From Termitomyces sp. T153 (lineage: Eukaryota; Basidiomycota; Agaricomycetes; Agaricales; Lyophyllaceae): a DNA stretch of 64,000 bases. A program made the position numbers and the translations under genes. This document shows, in pieces, positions 1-11,405 of the stretch; position 1 is the first letter of the stretch, and every line of letters starts with the position of its first letter. Below the pieces are notes generated by a model. The model had not been told where the DNA came from and made no database searches. It worked only from the letters and a program-made list of their open reading frames with translations. Location of the stretch: NCBI GenBank assembly GCA_018296165.2, contig JACKQL020000009.1:682001-746000 (forward strand), given 5' to 3'.

Positions 1-216
1 CAGCACAATATCGACAGACTTCGATAGGTCCATAAGCAATGTGGGGGCCAACTTGACCCTCTTGAGAGAGAGTCGTCTGTCGAGGTGGGAATCATAGAAT
101 GTGAGAGGATGTGTCAATTTAGGACACGGAGTATTTGTCCAAAGCAGGGGAGTTGGGAGATTGTAGCCAAAGACTGACTGAAAGGCAGTCTCAAGATCCT
201 TGAGCAGGTTTGTCAT
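1..216 (-). CDS. Partial open stretch running off the window edge, unrecognised
   Basis: On the minus strand an ATG at 216 opens about 72 codons without a stop up to base 1, so the 3' part lies outside the window. The start is preceded by ACATAG, which could also be a splice acceptor, so upstream exons are possible. The stretch keeps several CpGs, unlike the CpG-poor DNA to its right, which favours a host gene or a younger insertion over the old transposon. The predicted peptide is mixed polar and hydrophobic, with no motif I recognise. Seen: the open frame. Inferred: that it is coding. Confidence 0.3.
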   Translation of the reverse strand, partial: MTNLLKDLETAFQSVFGYNLPTPLLWTNTPCPKLTHPLTFYDSHLDRRLSLKRVKLAPTLLMDLSKSVDIVL

Positions 217-944
217 CTATGTACGGCACAACTTAAAACAAACCACAAGTTGAACAAGGCCTTCGGAAAAGTACCGGATCAATATTACAAAATGACCTCT
301 ACAAGTCATCACAAAAAAGGCAGCCAGAATATATGGCCAAACATGGCCTGGGAGCTGTGAGCTGAATTATTCACAATTTTCAGGTCTTATATAGAACATT
401 GAATTCAATGTCTAACTGATCCATGATAATGATATATTTTCAGTGTGGGACCTTTCAAACTATCCAGATATAAATTGAGTATATCTAAGAAAGATAGATC
501 AATAAAGTATAATAATCTCACAAAGTGAACATCATAACCTAGCCCTTACAAAGCCATATTGATGAATATTATTTAGAAGCTCAATGACTCCCAAAAAAGT
601 ATTAAATATCATTGTATGATTTAATGATCATGTCAAATAATTGCAAGTTGGGTATGTATCACAGCAATCAGTATGAACCAGAGTAAGCTGATTATCTTGG
701 TGAAATATGATGCTTAAAACCAATGATATAAAATGCAAAGTTTTTAAATCATCCTGTCAATTGCTTACATCTTATGCCATGTTCAAACTGCAATACTATG
801 ACTCCAATATACATATATTATACACACCTCAACTATTTCAATCTGTATTGCTACTGCTTTAGCCTGTGAATATTGCTGATTTCCCATTGTAACTTGCTGT
901 ACCAAATATAATCAAGAATTTACTATGACATTTCTCATGATGAA
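217..944. other. AT-rich intergenic stretch, no gene seen
   Basis: AT-rich and CpG-poor sequence with no open frame of note on either strand. It lies just beyond the C-terminal end of the Plavaka transposase remnant and is probably the decayed flank of that element. I found no convincing terminal inverted repeat in it. Confidence 0.5.
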
Positions 945-3900
945 TTACAATACTGCATAACCAAGAGAATCATCAAGCAACTCATCATCATCTTGTTCCT
1001 CATCTGATTCCTCTTCACTTATTTCTTCATCCTCTTTGTTATCTTCCTCAGATAAATCTTCATCTTCACTGCTATCTTCAGAACTATTGTTGCTTGCATT
1101 CTCCTGATCCTGATCATCAGTCTCTGAGTCATCCACATCTGTGGATGAGTTTCCAATAGAAAAACCTTCCTCAACATCCTGTTGCAAGGAGTGTGTTGCA
1201 TCTCATGTTGTCCAATGTCCAATACCACCTCCAGTAAATTGAACAAAAGTATCCCTGTCCACAAACCTAAAATCAGATTTAGTGAGCAACAAATAAAAAG
1301 ACACTGCTGAAGATACTGACATCTCAACATAATACCATTCATAGTCCAAATTTTCCTCATCCATGCGGCAAGCTATAGATGGGCCCAGCAGGGTATTTGT
1401 ACAGGATCCTGCAAATCATGGAATCAGATGGACTGCACAAAGAACATCTGCTGGGTTGACAAATCCAAAAGCCTCCTCTCCTTCAACAAAACCAATTTGA
1501 TAGCAATGTTTGGCAGCAAATCCAGACTTGGCATCATTATCAAACCCATACCAGTGGCCCCATAGTAATTCCATTCATTGAAACTCATGTCCACTTTCAT
1601 TTAGCTGCACTATTGCATGAAAGATCTTCACAATCCTGAAATACCAGTAAGGGTGGACATCATTGTCAGCAAGAACCATGACATCAGATTGCTGCCTTGG
1701 ATTAAGAGTATCCTGGTCTCGTCAATTGTCATAAGTGGTATAATTGACATGAAGAGTTTTATGTTCATATATCATGTTGTCTCTGATAATGAGTTTTCCA
1801 TGATTTTGATCAGTAATTTCAGTGTTGGAAGGAAGGAGGCAAATCAAAAGGTGTTCATTCAGTTTATATCAGAAGTTCTGATTAATTTTGTTCTTATCAA
1901 TTCTCAGCTTGAAATAGAAGATTGCCAATTCATACCTTTACTGCTGGATCATTTACATGATCCTTTACCCATTTCAAAAGATTCAGTGGTGTCTGCTTTG
2001 TCTTTGATATATAGTGGTGTTCTTCAGGATTGGTAGGTGGAAGCTGTTCATCTTCAACAGTTGTCTGAATAGCCTGTTCCATTGCTCTTGATCATGCCCC
2101 ACACTGCTCTTGCTGTGCAATTTGTGCTTCAAATTGATTTTTATTTGTCCATGCATAAAATGCCTTGACATGCTTGTGCTCTTGCTCACCCTAACATTAT
2201 GAAATCAGACTAGTATCCAACAATCAATGATACAACTCACAATCTGGGTTGAATATGAGTCAGTGGTGCCAAAGCATTGTATTGAGTCAGGATAATGCAC
2301 GATTGAGTGAATCTTTGGAATATCAAGCCTGAAGCTCTTTGTTTTGCATGAAGTATTAGCCACTTTGCCCTTTTGAACTGTTTTTGCAGGCTTAGAGGAC
2401 TCAATCTTTCCTGTATTCTTTGCTACTGCTGCTGCCTTTCAACATGCAGAAGCCTCTGCCTCTTTGGGTGTTTCCCTTGTTTCAAAGTGTGGGCAGACTT
2501 CAGTTGAAAAAATGTGAAGATGGTGGGTGAAACTTTTTGTCAATCCACAAAAAATACCAAGTGACCAGTTGGTATGTAGGCACATTTTTGCAGATGCATG
2601 CCAGGCAGCCATGACAAACAATAAATCCTGAATTTTTCTGTCAATTGTTGGGCTTGTCCTCTGAAAGAGTCCTTCAAAGCATGGAGCTGCATTCTATGAA
2701 AAAAAATCAGCTCATGATATAGTCAGATAGCTAGACCTGCAGGAGATCTTCAAAGTCTTGAGCTGCAAAACTCTGCATTGCTGACACATCATTTCAAAAT
2801 TTATGGATTGTTGAATGGCCAAATGGCAAAATCTGATGATATCTGTCACAGTTCTTAAAAATAATTCTGCCTAGCTTCAATAAGGACATACCTCTGATCC
2901 AATTCTGCAAGAGGCTCAGGACCATATGTGTGCAGCATTTGGATTAAATGTTCAAATACAGTCCTCCAAACACCAAGTTCAAATTCATGCATAGGATCAC
3001 AAACAAAGAGATCAAAGTAGTTTTGATCATTTGGAAGCAAAAGCTGAGAAAAAGCATTCTAACAAAAAATGGTTATTTAGTTTATATAAACACAAAATCA
3101 ACTTTACCTCGACTGGTACAAAAGATTCTCCTAGTATCTGATCAATTTTCTTTCCTGTAGCAGCAATGCCATGCATAAAAATGAGCTTTCTTGCTTTCAA
3201 TATGTCAGAAGTGTGCTTTTGGCTGTCTGTTTGCCAATTCTGTGACCAGATCATATCATGGAGCTTTGTTCCAACTGTAGAATCTGAGATCTCAGAATCT
3301 GACAGGTTGCACATAAGTATCTGCCCATTTGCTTGATTCCAGCCAGCAATACTCTAGTAGACCACTCAGATAGGATTTCAACTCCAAATGGAACACAATT
3401 CTACTGTTCCTTGTAATCAGCAGAATAACAGAAAAAACAGGGATACAGCCTTCACCAAACTCCATCACCACACTTTACTCCAATGCCTTCTTTATAGATT
3501 TGCCTGAACTCCTCGCTAAGAAGATGTTTCCAAACAGCTTGAATCAATTCCCACCTGAGATGAGTCAACATATCTGGGGTTGGAATGGTACCATAAACTT
3601 CCTTATACCGGTCTTTGACAATTGCAGGTAGCTGTGGCATGAATGAATATAATGTTGTCAACAAAATAATTAATATGATAACATACTGATGGGAGATAGG
3701 CAAGGTGATGAGCTGAAAAGCTGCCAACTTTGCCACGAATATATTTTGAGAGATTGCCAAACCACATATACACTGGCCAAAGTGATGCTGTTCCAAAGTT
3801 TGCAAGATGTGTTGAGTCCAAATAGAACATAAGAGGAAGAACAACTTGTTCAAGATTGCAGCCCTCAACTGGAGTAATAGTTTTTTCAAGTTCCAGAAAT

Positions 3901-4835
3901 TCATCTGATGTGTATACCTCACCATAGACACATTGTTTTGGTTCATTTTCAGAGGGTTTCCAATACAGCTGAAATCCACACCAGTGAAACCACTTGGCTG
4001 CAAAGTCCATAGCTCCAGATTTGATGACTTCCACCAGGTCCTGATGATAGAAATGAATTTGGATTGTAGGTGCATGTTTCTCAGATTTATATGATCTGTG
4101 AGTGAATGGAAGAGGCAGAAAGACTGAAGATTTCCTCCATACATCACTTGACAACCATGGAAGAGACTCAGAAGTTTCTGGAAGGTGATCAGATGCTTCA
4201 TCATCCAAATGCCTGTTCTCCCGGACAGCACTAAAGCCCTCCAGATCTTCACATTGGAAATCTGGTGCTAAAATCACATTGTAGACAAGACAATCAAGAG
4301 CACCAAGACTGAGGTTCTTTGACGAGTAATACCAGGACATGAGTCAGAAAATTGTTGCATTCAGAAAGGGATAGAAGAAGCTTTGTGTAATACCTGGTGG
4401 CTGATCAACAAGTTCTTGAGCAGTTGGACCAGAGCCAGCCAGTGGAGAAACTGAGTCCAGCAGTCTCATGGACAAAAGTTGGTGCATCAGCAACATGGTA
4501 TATAGTGAGTTCCAGATCAGGATCACGAGATGGAGGAACTTTATAGCAATGGAATAAACCCACTTCATTGGGCTCAGTTTTGAATAGTGAGGGTGGAGGT
4601 GGAGTTGGTAATCTCTGTGGTTCAGATTGCTCTGTATGACAGTGCTTGCTCTTCCCCACCTCTTCCAATTGCTGGTACTCATTGGCAAATTGGCATAGAG
4701 GACATGGATCTGAGGGTAAGAAATCAACAAGGTGCTGTGGGGGTCTACAAGAGTGTTTCTGAGGTGCACAGTCAGTGTATTCCATTTCTGTATCTGCAGT
4801 GCCCACAGGCATGTCAGGGAGTGGGTCTGGCTCAA
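945..4835 (-). pseudogene. Plavaka-type transposase remnant
   Basis: Reading the minus strand downward, the pieces follow the order of the Plavaka family of agaricomycete CACTA-like transposases. First comes an N-terminal segment with a CPLC motif and a proline-rich linker (about 4812-4405). Next is the core (4340-3603) with the family signature DSTHLANFGTASLWPVY and a glycine-serine-phenylalanine-histidine stretch. Then comes MHEFELGVW (about 3000-2950), an H-T-rich segment near 2600, and finally an acidic Asp/Glu-rich tail ending at a stop near 945. The segments sit in different frames with stops between them, beyond what introns explain, so I call it a pseudogene. The stretch is strongly CpG-depleted, which suggests long exposure to methylation and deamination. 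It lies head to head with the DUF6698-like gene at 5704. Confidence 0.75.
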
Positions 4836-5432
4836 AGAGTGTAGGCTACAATTATGTTGGTAAATATAGTATTACACTCATAATGTCAAGTAATAATGCT
4901 CATGACAGAAGAGTCTGTCTGTGGCAAATTCACTGGCACATGGTGTCCAGTCATAGCAGTCTGTTTTCCCTTGGAGCATTGTGTTTGATGAATAGCAACA
5001 CTTCAAAGGTCATCATAGGCCTTCCAGCAGTACATGCAGTAATACATGATTACTATTAGCAGAACAAAAATCACCAAGAGATGTTGAAAGCAGATGCCAA
5101 AAGCTTTAGTCATCCTCAATAAGCTTGTGAGGGCGAACAGATGATTCAAAGCTACACCAGCTACTTATATACTCTATAATGATACCCCTATGTATCAGAG
5201 ATAACCTCACTTGTTGATCAGCTGAGAGAGAGTCACAAGGCTGTACTAAATAGAAACATGCAGACTTAAGGAGCACAATCAATAGCTTAAATGGCAAAGT
5301 TTTGGAATTGATATCATTCAATAGCTAAATTCAAAGCAAGATTGACTGATATGATTTGATATGTATGGCATGTGGGAGTTGGTGAGGTGATATGGAGCAG
5401 TTCTTTGACCACATATAATTCTAATTATGGTG

Positions 5433-5476
5433 TTCACCATGTCTGACTATGTATTCTAGCTGCCTTTTTTGTGATG
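5433..5476 (+). repeat. 44-bp direct repeat, copy 1
   Basis: A 44-bp stretch ending in GCTGCCTTTTTTGTGATG recurs at 8443-8486 in the same orientation with about three mismatches and no indels. The flanks do not match. The two copies bracket the DUF6698-like gene. Origin unknown. Confidence 0.8.
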
Positions 5477-5703
5477 TCTAAAAAAGAATATGGGTGCCAA
5501 CAAAACTTGCATACTCATTATGCACTTCAGTCCCTATGACCCAGGAGTAGATAGATAGTGATATGAAGAATGCACAAAGAGATTCAGATAAATTTCTAAC
5601 CCTTAAATAAACACCCTGAGGACACGTGATCACCATAATCATGATCATTTGACATGGTTGTGCCTCTCAACTTACCTCTTCCCTCCTGCCAGTTACTCAC
5701 ACA

Positions 5704-7556
5704 ATGCCGCAAGCACATCCCTCATCATCATCGAAACATGTTCCTACTGCTAGTGCAGATTCAAGCTGGGACAAGTTTGTCTCTGCTCTGAGGCTGGGTG
5801 TCAGACCTGAAGCACAACATGGAAAAGAATTGTAAGTATAGAAGTTGTACAGACTATGTGAAGTTATATTAAACCTCTGATAATACAATAGATCTGGCCT
5901 GATGTTGCCTTTTTATTGTGCTGGAAAGCTGATACCACAATTGGTCAACCCATTTCTTGAGCTCAACATGGTTTTCACACATGGACTTGTGGCCAAGGGC
6001 TTAATGGATGTTTCATATCTTGGGCCAGCTGGAGACCAAACATCAGAGGAGACTTATAAGTAAGTGACTGATTATATGCATCCAAAAAAACTGACTATAT
6101 GCATATACAGTGACAAAGATACAAATCAATCTCACCAAATCCATGTTGATGCCTTTGATGCAATACTCAAACTGGAACCATGCATCGAGAAGGTTTTTGA
6201 AGAAGTTGTCTGAAATGATGAGAGGAGAGGATTACCACGAGAGCCTTTTACATGATTTTGTTGAAGTCATGTGCAATGTTTTATTCATTTTATTACTATG
6301 AATACTAACACTTTTTAGTTTGTCAAAGGAGCTACTAGTGCATGTACAGGGGACACCCAAAAGGTGAAGGATGATCTCCCTTGGCTTTTACAAGACTCTG
6401 CACTTCAATATCTCAGCTTGGCTTCCTCTCAATTTCCTCACAATAAATCAGCACATGGTTTTGAGAATAATGATACTGGCCTCCTACTATGCCCAGCTCG
6501 ACAGGCATACAAGTACAACAACAGGTAAGTGCTAACTTCTATCATGACAATCATCAATTGGTTTCCTTCAGTTACCACTACCAACTACGAGATGGAGAAG
6601 TTGAAGTAACAGCACACAATTTTCCTCTCTTCCTCTACGACAACACAAGGTGCTTCAAGATCAATACACATGGACTGCCTGACAATACTGCAGCCGATGT
6701 CAGCAAGGATGACCAGATTCTGCTTGGACTTTTTCGAGGGCCTCTCCTCATTAATGTGAGTAAACATTTCTTATTCTTCACTTTGCTAATAATTTTTAGG
6801 CCTGTCATCACATGCTTTTTGGTTCTGGGATCGAGCGCGCTGAGAAACATGCAACAAAAAGGCCGATCACATCAAAATTCAACATCACAGCTATTACACC
6901 TGAAATAATAGCACATACAGCATGTCAAGTGAGTCATATAATGACTATGTTTGACTAGAGCTTATCTCAGGCATTAGCTTTGATTTGCATTGAGTTGGGT
7001 GTCTCAGTGGAACATGCAGGATGGTTTGTTCTCACTCACAGATTTTTATTATAATGTGATGGCACTGTTCAATCCCTCGAGCATATGGACAAAAAGCACT
7101 CTTGTGTACTGGGATGAGTACATGTTTATCTCAAATGACAACTTTTATTGATTGACATCACCTAGAATATTTTACAGTGAGGATGGTACAGTACAATCTA
7201 ATCGCAAACAACTCCCCCCTCAACCAAAACTGGGTAGTGATATTGCATGCCTTCAGCAAGCCCAGTGCAAACACAGATTGGAGCAACAACGTTGAGAAAA
7301 GGACCTTTGGATAGTCAGAGAGAAAAGGTGGGATGAACAGCGGCGCCAGCATGAAGAGGAATGCAGAGAAGCTCATGAAGAGGAACAATCAGCGCATGAG
7401 GAACAACTTGAAGAATGGTCCAGTCATGAGAAGAAGAAGAGACAGCCAAACAAACACAGTGCTGTGACAGATCTTGATGCTCAGAGTGGTCGTGCAACAA
7501 AATCTTGCCGAGTGGTCTATGATTCTAGCTCAGATGATGAGGACTTTGATGAGTGA
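5704..7556 (+). CDS. DUF6698-like protein gene, intron-containing, possibly decayed
   Basis: An ATG at 5704 begins a serine-rich N-terminus. A chain of exon-like blocks follows to a TGA at 7554: a block ending in TSEETYK before a GTAAGT donor near 6061, a block ending CPARQAYKYNNR near 6525, and blocks with LRDGEVEVTAHNFPLFLYDN and ITSKFNITAITPEIIAHTAC. The order and spacing match, from memory, the DUF6698 family that is abundant in agaricomycetes and often found near transposons. The C-terminus is charged, Glu/Arg/His-rich and probably coiled coil, ending in an acidic SSSDDEDFDE tail. A TGA at about 7288 falls inside the coiled part unless it is spliced out, so the copy may be broken. CpG is scarce here. 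No biochemical role is known for the family. I did not resolve every splice site. Confidence 0.55.
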
Positions 7557-7858
7557 GTGAGTGAGTCTTCAGTTTTATATTCTTCAAGGCCCTATTTTAC
7601 ACATGACCATAGTGTTCTAGGTCCCGCAGTACGTAATGGGGGGATGGTAATTACAGACACTCCAACTAGTTCTCCGGCCTGATCTCTTTTCAGTCGATGC
7701 CGGTTACGCCTCATAGCCACTTTACTACAATTTGACTTTGTCGGAGTTCATACTACTTCCCACCACTAAATCCCCATACCATCTGCCGCTAACGTGCCGT
7801 CCCAATTTCTAAACCCAGCTGTACTTCAGGAAGAGGCTGGCTCAACTTAAAGTTTTTC

Positions 7859-7971
7859 GCTATTTGTACTCGATGGACTTGCTATTTGTACTCGATGGAC
7901 TTGCTAACTGTACTTGACGGACTTCAAGCTAACTGTACTTGATGGACTCGCTAACTGTACTCGATGGACTC
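7859..7971 (+). repeat. Five-unit tandem repeat, 22-bp unit
   Basis: Units begin at 7859, 7881, 7903, 7928 and 7950. Each has the form GCTA(T/A)(T/C)TGTACT(C/T)GA(T/C)GGACT; the third carries a 3-nt insertion. The first two units share TATTTG and the last three share TAACTG, so the array grew by at least two steps. It starts about 300 bp downstream of the DUF6698-like gene and could be a subterminal repeat of a DNA transposon, though I did not find an inverted partner. Confidence 0.85.
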
Positions 7972-8442
7972 TGTTGTATTTGATTCATGTACGAGCCCAT
8001 GGATTCATTACTGCGCTCGCTCTTTTTTGTTATCCCTGTGCATATTTTTATGTAGTATTCATATTACACTAATCATTCACATTAACATTGTATCAACATA
8101 CGAATCTGTATGGATTGTGACGTGTAAATTGGCTGAATGGTATCATAGTGTGCGTGAGATCACAGCCTTTGACCTGGATAACACCCCTTGATACTTACAC
8201 ATGTATTGAAGTTCCTGGATGATTGCAAAATAATATAGTGGACCCCACAGAGCACTCATGTTGTAGTGAGAATAAATTGTAATCTCAGGATGTCTCCCAT
8301 TCGCTCATTTTGGAAAAATCATAAAAAAATTATATATATTGCAACTCATAATGACTTTAGAATATCCTGAATTCAAATACCAAATAAGGTGTTAGAATAC
8401 TACTCACAAATTATTCCTGTGAGATCTCTTGAGTCCTCTGCG

Positions 8443-8486
8443 TTCGCCATGTCTGACCATATATTCTAGCTGCCTTTTTTGTGATG
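8443..8486 (+). repeat. 44-bp direct repeat, copy 2
   Basis: Second copy of the repeat at 5433-5476, offset by 3010 bp. The 18-nt core GCTGCCTTTTTTGTGATG is identical in both. Confidence 0.8.
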
Positions 8487-8794
8487 AAGTAACGATTTGA
8501 TCTCTTTCGATGTAAGGAAGGCTAGGCATACAGTTTTCAGCACGCTGCAAGCCATGTCTTCAAACGAATTTCAGATTATTGCGAGACTTGCGCTGATTCT
8601 GAACAACGAAATTCTCGTCAAGTTTGATCAGTAGTATATAGTAGGAAATCATGAACAGCTGTTCTTATGTGAAGAATAATAAAATATCATATTTTATAGA
8701 GATACAAATACACATTCGACGAACACGGGCATTGAGTTCATCTTCCTTCCTTCGAAATGCGATTCCTATTCCGATCCTTTCATGAAGGCGGTAG

Positions 8795-8999
8795 TCGAGC
8801 GTCCACGGAGAATCTAAAGATGCGGGGTCGTAGAAATAGGCGGTAGGCGGTAGGGCGAATGGGGCTGGGTGTTCCGGATGGATAAAGGTAGAGCAGCTAT
8901 TCGAGCGTCCACGGAAAATCTAAAGATGCGGAGTCGTAGAAATAGGCGGTAGGCGGTAGGGGCGAATAGGGCTGGGTGTTCCGGATGGATAAAGGTAGA
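8795..8999 (+). repeat. Tandem duplication, period about 106 bp
   Basis: About 98 bp beginning TCGAGCGTCCACGGA at 8795 is repeated at 8901 with a handful of substitutions and a one-base indel. Each unit also contains a short internal repeat, AGGCGGT twice. The array lies 3' of the membrane-protein gene that ends at 9254. Confidence 0.9.
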
Positions 9000-9034
9000 A
9001 TGTGAGGGAGGGCTAGGAGTTAGAAAGCGGGGGT

Positions 9035-9074
9035 AACGGTGACGGTGACGGTGACGGTGACGGTGAGGGTGAGG
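9035..9074 (+). repeat. Hexanucleotide microsatellite (GACGGT)n
   Basis: Five to six imperfect copies of GACGGT run into GAGGGTGAGG. It sits in the 3' flank of the gene at 9254-10885. Simple-sequence repeat, no function inferred. Confidence 0.8.
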
Positions 9075-9253
9075 TAGATAGTGGTGGAAGAGGTGTGGTA
9101 GAGGTCGCGATAGCACTGAGGTTGTATAGACGTGTACACACGACTTATATGACTTTAAACATCCCTCTTCGTGATGGAAACCGCATGTGCTCAACAGCTT
9201 TTCGAAGGCTCGACGATGACGACGAGGCGAGCGCGAAGGAACCAGCCTCCAAG

Positions 9254-10885
9254 TCACGACGCCTTATTCTTCGAAAACCTCGCTCTCGCTCTCTCCATCG
9301 ACTCTTTCAGCTCAGGACTTTCCCAAGCTTTCTCATCCTCCCTCCAACTCGAGCTCGGCGTCATATCATGTCCAAGTCCCACACTCCTCGGCCAGGCACT
9401 GCTGCTCTGCGGCATAGAAGAAGGGACGAAGCCGAAACTCGATCTGGAAGGGCTCGGTGGAAGGGAGTGGTGCGTTGTTGTGGCATTGAATGTGGTGATG
9501 GCTGATGTGGGAGCAAAGGAAGGAAGGAGACCGCGTGGGCGTTTGGTCGAGTGCCGCAGGGAACTAGTGCGGGAGGGAGAGGCGGAAGTAAGGTGGGTAT
9601 GTGTATCTTCTTCTTCTTCCCAAGCGCCGCTACCGTCATCGACTTCGTCTTCTTGCGAGTCGGACATTACGACGACTTCGCGGCTGAGAGCGCGTTTGCC
9701 TTCTTCGATCAGTCTGCTTAACTTGTCGCCAATCCAGTCCATCTGAAATTAAAAAGGAGGTCCCGTTAGTTTCGTTTTTTTTTCTCATGCTCGATGGACA
9801 GACCTGGTCTTCGACTTCTATGGAGTCCGTCGCGGGATCTGAGCAGAAGTTGAACTCGGGTTGTGATGGTGGGAATTGAGTCGAGGGTCTAGAGGAGGTA
9901 AGTAGAGGAGTTCGGGTGCGGGTGCGACGATGTGCAAGGGACCGTTTGCCTGCAGAATGCACAGGATGTCGTTCCTTTTTTCTTCGCGGAGTTGTAGGGG
10001 CAGGGGCAATTTGTGGTGCTGCGGAGAGGGGCGGATCAGGGTTCCAATTGCCCTGCTGGTAAGGAGGGGGAGGGGGTTGCTGGTGCTGTTCCTCCAGCCG
10101 GGGAGGTACTTTACCACGGTCTCTCCAGCTGCGAAAGAACAAGATCAGTCGAGATAAGATCGACTGGCTAACAAAGGTTACTTACAGGCGATATACCGTA
10201 AGCCCTACTGCGGTGCCGATGAGCGCAGCGCTGAGGGCCGTCGAAACGATCGAGCCTGCGAGACCGCGGCGGCGCTTGGCCGGGGGTGGCATCTCTATGT
10301 GGAGAACAAGTATCAGACGATCGAACATTTCAAGGATTGATATGAGGGGGAAAGAATAAAAGAAAGTGTGTGTTGAGAAAGTGCAGAAGTTGAGCAGAAA
10401 ATGATAAACCCTGAGTCCTCGATGCGATATAAAACCCAGTTAACACGCACAAGTAGGCCAGAATACACGCGTAAAAAACGAGATGTGCTAAGCAAAGGAA
10501 CGTCAAACACATGAAACCGAAACACACCTGTATCAGCAAACATTTCAACCTCGTGAAATTCATCTGCACTCCGTTCTGTCATCGTTCTGTACTTGGACGG
10601 CGTATCAAGATAACCACTCGTCGACGCTAGAGTAGTTGTAGATTGGCTCGTAGAAACAAAAGCGGGTTCCCAGCCTCTTTTTCTTGATAAAGGAGTAAGA
10701 ACAGGGGAGCCAGAGGAGTCAGGTGGTGGGCGAGGGCGTGTTATTCGTATCTTTTGCTTATGAGACTGTAAACTCCCGTGCTTGTCAACCGGCGTCGGTG
10801 GAAGCTGTTGTTCCGACCGGGTGCCACTGCCAAATGGGTTGGACAGCCCCGGAACGGATAGACTGAATGTAAACGGGAACGGCAT
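9254..10885 (-). CDS. Conserved fungal single-span membrane protein, four exons
   Basis: Hand-built exons on the minus strand: 10885-10528, 10294-10186, 10128-9804 and 9742-9254; phases close to give 426 residues. The N-terminal exon is Ser/Pro-rich and looks disordered. Exon 2 encodes AKRRRG followed by a hydrophobic, Ala/Gly-rich helix ending in TVYRL, a likely transmembrane segment near residue 130-155. The rest is proline-rich and basic. The C-terminal exon begins MDWIGDKLSRLIEEGKRAL, then an acidic patch with EVVVMSDSQEDEVDDGSG. I recognise the tail as recurring in basidiomycete hypothetical proteins but know no function. The positive charge before the helix suggests that face is cytosolic. 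An antisense ORF of 191 codons over exon 4 is a shadow of the GC-rich coding frame. Confidence 0.75.
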
Positions 10886-11117
10886 AATAGGCCTTTAGAA
10901 GTCCGTTAGATGAGGTTGTGAAGTTGGGGAAGAACTTGAACAAGAAGATAAAGCTTCGAATGAACTTGGCAAAGCCACTCGACGGTGGAAGTTGAACATA
11001 AACCACGCGGTGCAGAACGTGACATAACTATCTTTGTCTTTGATGAACACATTGCACACAGGCCACGTTTGTTCTCGCTGCTAGTATCTACGAAAAAAAG
11101 CTATCCTTGACTTAAAA

Positions 11118-11405
11118 ATGATCACGGAAGAACTACGAGATGCAAACTTCGAGCCGGAGAGTAAAATCTCCCGTAAGTTCTCGATCCAAGCTCAATTTCA
11201 TCTATTACTGCGTGCCTTCCGGAATCTAAGTACCAGTGACGTGACAATATCGTGCAGAGTCTTGCTTCAAGATGCTTCCCGTCTGGCTGCATCGGTATCG
11301 TCGCCTGAAGACCTTGATTTGTCCGAGGCAGGAATAGTGCCGTTCGACCGCCTCTTGAAATGCTTGCAGTCTACCGAACGAAAGTCCAGAATGGCCTTGA
11401 TTTAA
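11118..11405 (+). CDS. Possible small protein, 95 residues
   Basis: An uninterrupted ORF from ATG 11118 to TAA 11405. It starts 232 bp from the start of the minus-strand gene at 10885, so the two would share a divergent promoter. The C-terminal half, from about LLQDASRLAASVSS onward, has amphipathic helical character and plausible codon use. The middle contains CGTAAGT, a good donor, but no acceptor downstream restores the frame, so I leave it as one exon. No family recognised; a chance ORF remains possible. Confidence 0.4.
   Translation: MITEELRDANFEPESKISRKFSIQAQFHLLLRAFRNLSTSDVTISCRVLLQDASRLAASVSSPEDLDLSEAGIVPFDRLLKCLQSTERKSRMALI

Larger units (their letters stand above)
7557..8794. other. 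Intergenic with tandem repeat, no gene seen
   Basis: No supported ORF. The stretch holds a five-unit tandem repeat (7859-7971), the second copy of the 44-bp direct repeat (8443-8486) and AT-rich DNA between them. CpG returns to ordinary levels from about 7600, so this is where the CpG-poor transposon block ends. Confidence 0.5.

Noticed and set aside
7859..7971. Tandem array considered as a CRISPR
   Set aside because: Units are contiguous with no spacers and the genome is eukaryotic.
9171..9746. 191-codon plus-strand ORF
   Set aside because: Lies antisense over exon 4 of the membrane-protein gene, whose splice phases and conserved tail support the minus strand; Ser/Arg-rich shadow translation.
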